7,055 nt of DNA from Planctomycetaceae bacterium (GTDB lineage Bacteria > Planctomycetota > Planctomycetia > Planctomycetales > Planctomycetaceae): positions 1-7,055 of the forward strand of contig JAGQQT010000213.1 in NCBI GenBank assembly GCA_020426065.1, given 5' to 3'. The translations under genes and the position numbers were made by a program. Within the stretch, counting starts at the first letter, position 1. Every line of letters begins with the position of its first letter. Positions 5,686-7,055 of the stretch are shown one piece after another. The notes under the pieces are model-generated. The model searched no databases and was not told the DNA's origin. It saw only the letters and a program-made list of their open reading frames with translations.

Positions 5686-6609
5686 ATGAACCGCCGCGAT
5701 TTCCTGAAACAATCCACCATTTCTGCCGGGACTCTGGCACTGGCCAGCGCAGGGAGTCCTTCGCTGCTGGCCGCAGACGAACCGGCCGCCGGGGCTCCCT
5801 TCAAGCTCAAATATGCTCCGCACTTCAACATGTTCAAGCAGTCGGCCGGGGAATCCCTCGAAGCTCAACTGCAATTCATGCACGACCAGGGATTTCGGGC
5901 ACTCGAAGACAATCGAATGCTGTCCCGCCCCATGGAAGAGCAGGATCTGATCGCCCGGACCATGGAACGTCTGGGAATGGAAATGGGTGTCTTTGTGGCA
6001 ACCGGCAGTTTTCAGGAACCGACCTTCGCCTCGGGGAAAAAGGAATTCCGGGAAGTCTATCTGCAGGACATCAAGGCTTCCGTTGAACTGGCGAAACGAG
6101 TGAATGCCAAATGGGTCACGGTTGTTCCGGGAATATTCGACCACAAACTGCCGCTCGACTATCAGACTGCCAACGTGATTGAAGGTCTCAAGTATTGTGC
6201 GGAGTTGTGTGAACCATCCGGCCTGATCATGGTGCTCGAGCCACTCAATCATTTTGCCAATCATCCGGAACTGTTTCTGCACAAAATCCCGCAGGCGTAT
6301 CTGATCTGTAAAGCAGTGGGCAGTCCTTCCTGCAAGATTCTGTTTGACTTGTATCATCAACAGATCACAGAGGGGAATCTGATTCCGAATATCGATCACG
6401 CCTGGTCGGAAATCGCCTACTTTCAGACCGGAGATAACCCTGGCCGAAAAGAGCCTGGCACGGGCGAGATCAACTACCGAAACATTTTCCGTCACCTGCA
6501 TGCCAAGGGGTATGAAGGGATTATCGGCATGGAGCACGGCAATTCCCGCAAAGGCGTGGAAGGAGAACAGGCCGTCATCGCCGCCTATCGGGACGCGGAT
6601 AATTTCTAG
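5686..6609 (+). CDS. Tat-exported hydroxypyruvate-isomerase-like TIM-barrel protein
   Basis: A 307-residue protein of the xylose-isomerase-like TIM-barrel family (AP-endonuclease-2 superfamily), closest in motifs to hydroxypyruvate isomerase (Hyi), which interconverts hydroxypyruvate and tartronate semialdehyde. Metal-ligand candidates are in the expected order: E185 (VLEPLNHF), D221 (ILFDLYHQQ), Q247 (YFQTGD) and E283 (GMEHGNS). The NPGRKEPGTGEINY motif at 251-264 is a strong Hyi signature. The N-terminus, NRRDFLKQSTISAGTLALA, is a twin-arginine signal, with likely cleavage near residue 30 (LLAA). The enzyme is therefore predicted to fold in the cytoplasm and be exported, whereas classical Hyi is cytoplasmic. 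The true substrate may be another small sugar or keto acid. It lies 74 bases after sppA and 64 before purM. The fold is certain in my view; the exact reaction is not. Confidence 0.87.
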   Translation: MNRRDFLKQSTISAGTLALASAGSPSLLAADEPAAGAPFKLKYAPHFNMFKQSAGESLEAQLQFMHDQGFRALEDNRMLSRPMEEQDLIARTMERLGMEMGVFVATGSFQEPTFASGKKEFREVYLQDIKASVELAKRVNAKWVTVVPGIFDHKLPLDYQTANVIEGLKYCAELCEPSGLIMVLEPLNHFANHPELFLHKIPQAYLICKAVGSPSCKILFDLYHQQITEGNLIPNIDHAWSEIAYFQTGDNPGRKEPGTGEINYRNIFRHLHAKGYEGIIGMEHGNSRKGVEGEQAVIAAYRDADNF

Positions 6610-6624
6610 ATCACAGACCAGCAG

Positions 6625-6641
6625 GTCAGGCTGTGCCTGAC
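6625..6641 (+). other. Perfect hairpin in the gap before purM
   Basis: GTCAGGC-TGT-GCCTGAC forms a 7-bp stem with a three-base loop in the 64-base gap between the isomerase-like gene and purM. No T-tract follows (AAAACTCAG comes next), so it is not a standard intrinsic terminator. It could be an RNA-stabilising or processing element, or a copy of a short dispersed palindromic repeat. No second copy is visible in this window. Confidence 0.5.
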
Positions 6642-6673
6642 AAAACTCAGTTCAGCAGGACAGGGCGAGTAAC

Positions 6674-7055
6674 TTGGCAAATCTCAATTACAAGTCGGCG
6701 GGCGTCAATCTGGATGTCTATGAAGAATCCATGCGTCGGGTGGGGCAACTGGTCCAGTCGACAACTACCCCAGGCGTGATGCCACTGCCGGGAGGTTTTG
6801 CCGGGCTTTATCGCCTGTTTCAGTCTGGGAAAACATACAGGGATCCCGTCCTGGTCTCAGGGACTGATGGAGTGGGTACGAAAATCAAAGTCGCCCAGTT
6901 GTGTGATCAGTTCGAGACGATTGGAATCGATCTGGTTGCCATGTGCGTGAATGATTGCCTGTGCACCGGGGCACTGCCGCTGTTTTTCCTGGACTACGTA
7001 GCGATGGGATCCGATGACCCCATACTGACTGAATCCCTGGTTTCAGGCATTGCAG
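6674..7055 (+). CDS. purM: Phosphoribosylformylglycinamidine cyclo-ligase (AIR synthetase), N-terminal part, TTG start
   Basis: PurM makes aminoimidazole ribotide from formylglycinamidine ribotide using ATP, the fifth step of purine synthesis, in the cytoplasm. The first 127 residues are present; the rest is beyond the right edge. Key marks are YKSAGVNLD at 6-14, matching the conserved PurM N-terminus; GGFAGLYRL at 40-48; the ATP-binding [13 protein letters not shown] at 62-74; and [11 protein letters not shown] followed by PLFFLDYVA. The only sensible start is TTG 6674. The frame has a stop at 6638-6640 and no ATG or GTG before 6674, and the first internal ATG (6728) would remove the conserved YKSAGV segment. 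The ribosome-binding site is weak (GGGCGAG at 6663-6669). The residue between GA and PLFFLDY is Leu, where I recall Glu being usual. Its place after the isomerase-like gene suggests a shared transcript rather than shared function. Confidence 0.95.
   Translation, partial: MANLNYKSAGVNLDVYEESMRRVGQLVQSTTTPGVMPLPGGFAGLYRLFQSGKTYRDPVLVSGTDGVGTKIKVAQLCDQFETIGIDLVAMCVNDCLCTGALPLFFLDYVAMGSDDPILTESLVSGIA

Noticed and set aside
5659..6537. Open frame of 292 codons on the minus strand, antisense to the isomerase-like gene
   Set aside because: The sense strand carries the Tat signal and isomerase motifs; the antisense product shows no signal, motif or good start.

Overview
The window looks like chromosomal core and semi-core DNA from a planctomycete, probably a Gimesia/Rubinisphaera-like member of the Planctomycetaceae. 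This is inferred from gene style only: a planctomycete-type ECF sigma factor, a small secreted Tyr/Gly- and His-rich protein, a twin-arginine-exported TIM-barrel sugar isomerase, and a PurM with a TTG start. No database search was possible. I see no tRNA, rRNA, CRISPR array, insertion sequence, phage gene or integration site, and base composition looks even throughout.

Left half, minus strand, read from right to left. A small secreted repeat protein (4183-3830) ends in a strong hairpin terminator (3771-3811). It is followed by an ECF sigma factor (3640-3011). After a 173-base gap comes a cofactor-independent phosphoglycerate mutase / homoserine kinase-like enzyme (2837-1632), then a multi-pass GT39-like membrane glycosyltransferase (1617-283), 14 bases downstream. 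The last gene is a secreted alpha/beta hydrolase that starts by ATGA overlap with the glycosyltransferase stop and runs off the left edge (286-1). The last three genes are tightly packed and probably co-transcribed; whether the sigma factor shares their transcript is unclear.

Right half, plus strand. A 318-base divergent intergenic region (4184-4501) separates the small protein gene from a membrane-anchored S49 signal peptide peptidase (sppA). Next come a Tat-signal hydroxypyruvate-isomerase-like protein (5686-6609) and purM (6674 to the right edge). The gaps between these three genes are 74 and 64 bases, consistent with one transcript. The gap before purM holds a perfect 7-bp-stem hairpin.

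How the genes work together: I see no single pathway. Several products act at or outside the membrane (hydrolase, glycosyltransferase, repeat protein, SppA, Tat-exported isomerase). The mutase/kinase-like enzyme and PurM are cytoplasmic metabolic enzymes. I found no convincing new multi-gene system. The best second-look items are the mismatch between the strongest ribosome-binding site and the sppA reading frame, the His/Tyr-rich secreted protein, the exported isomerase, and the uncertain substrate of the mutase-like enzyme.
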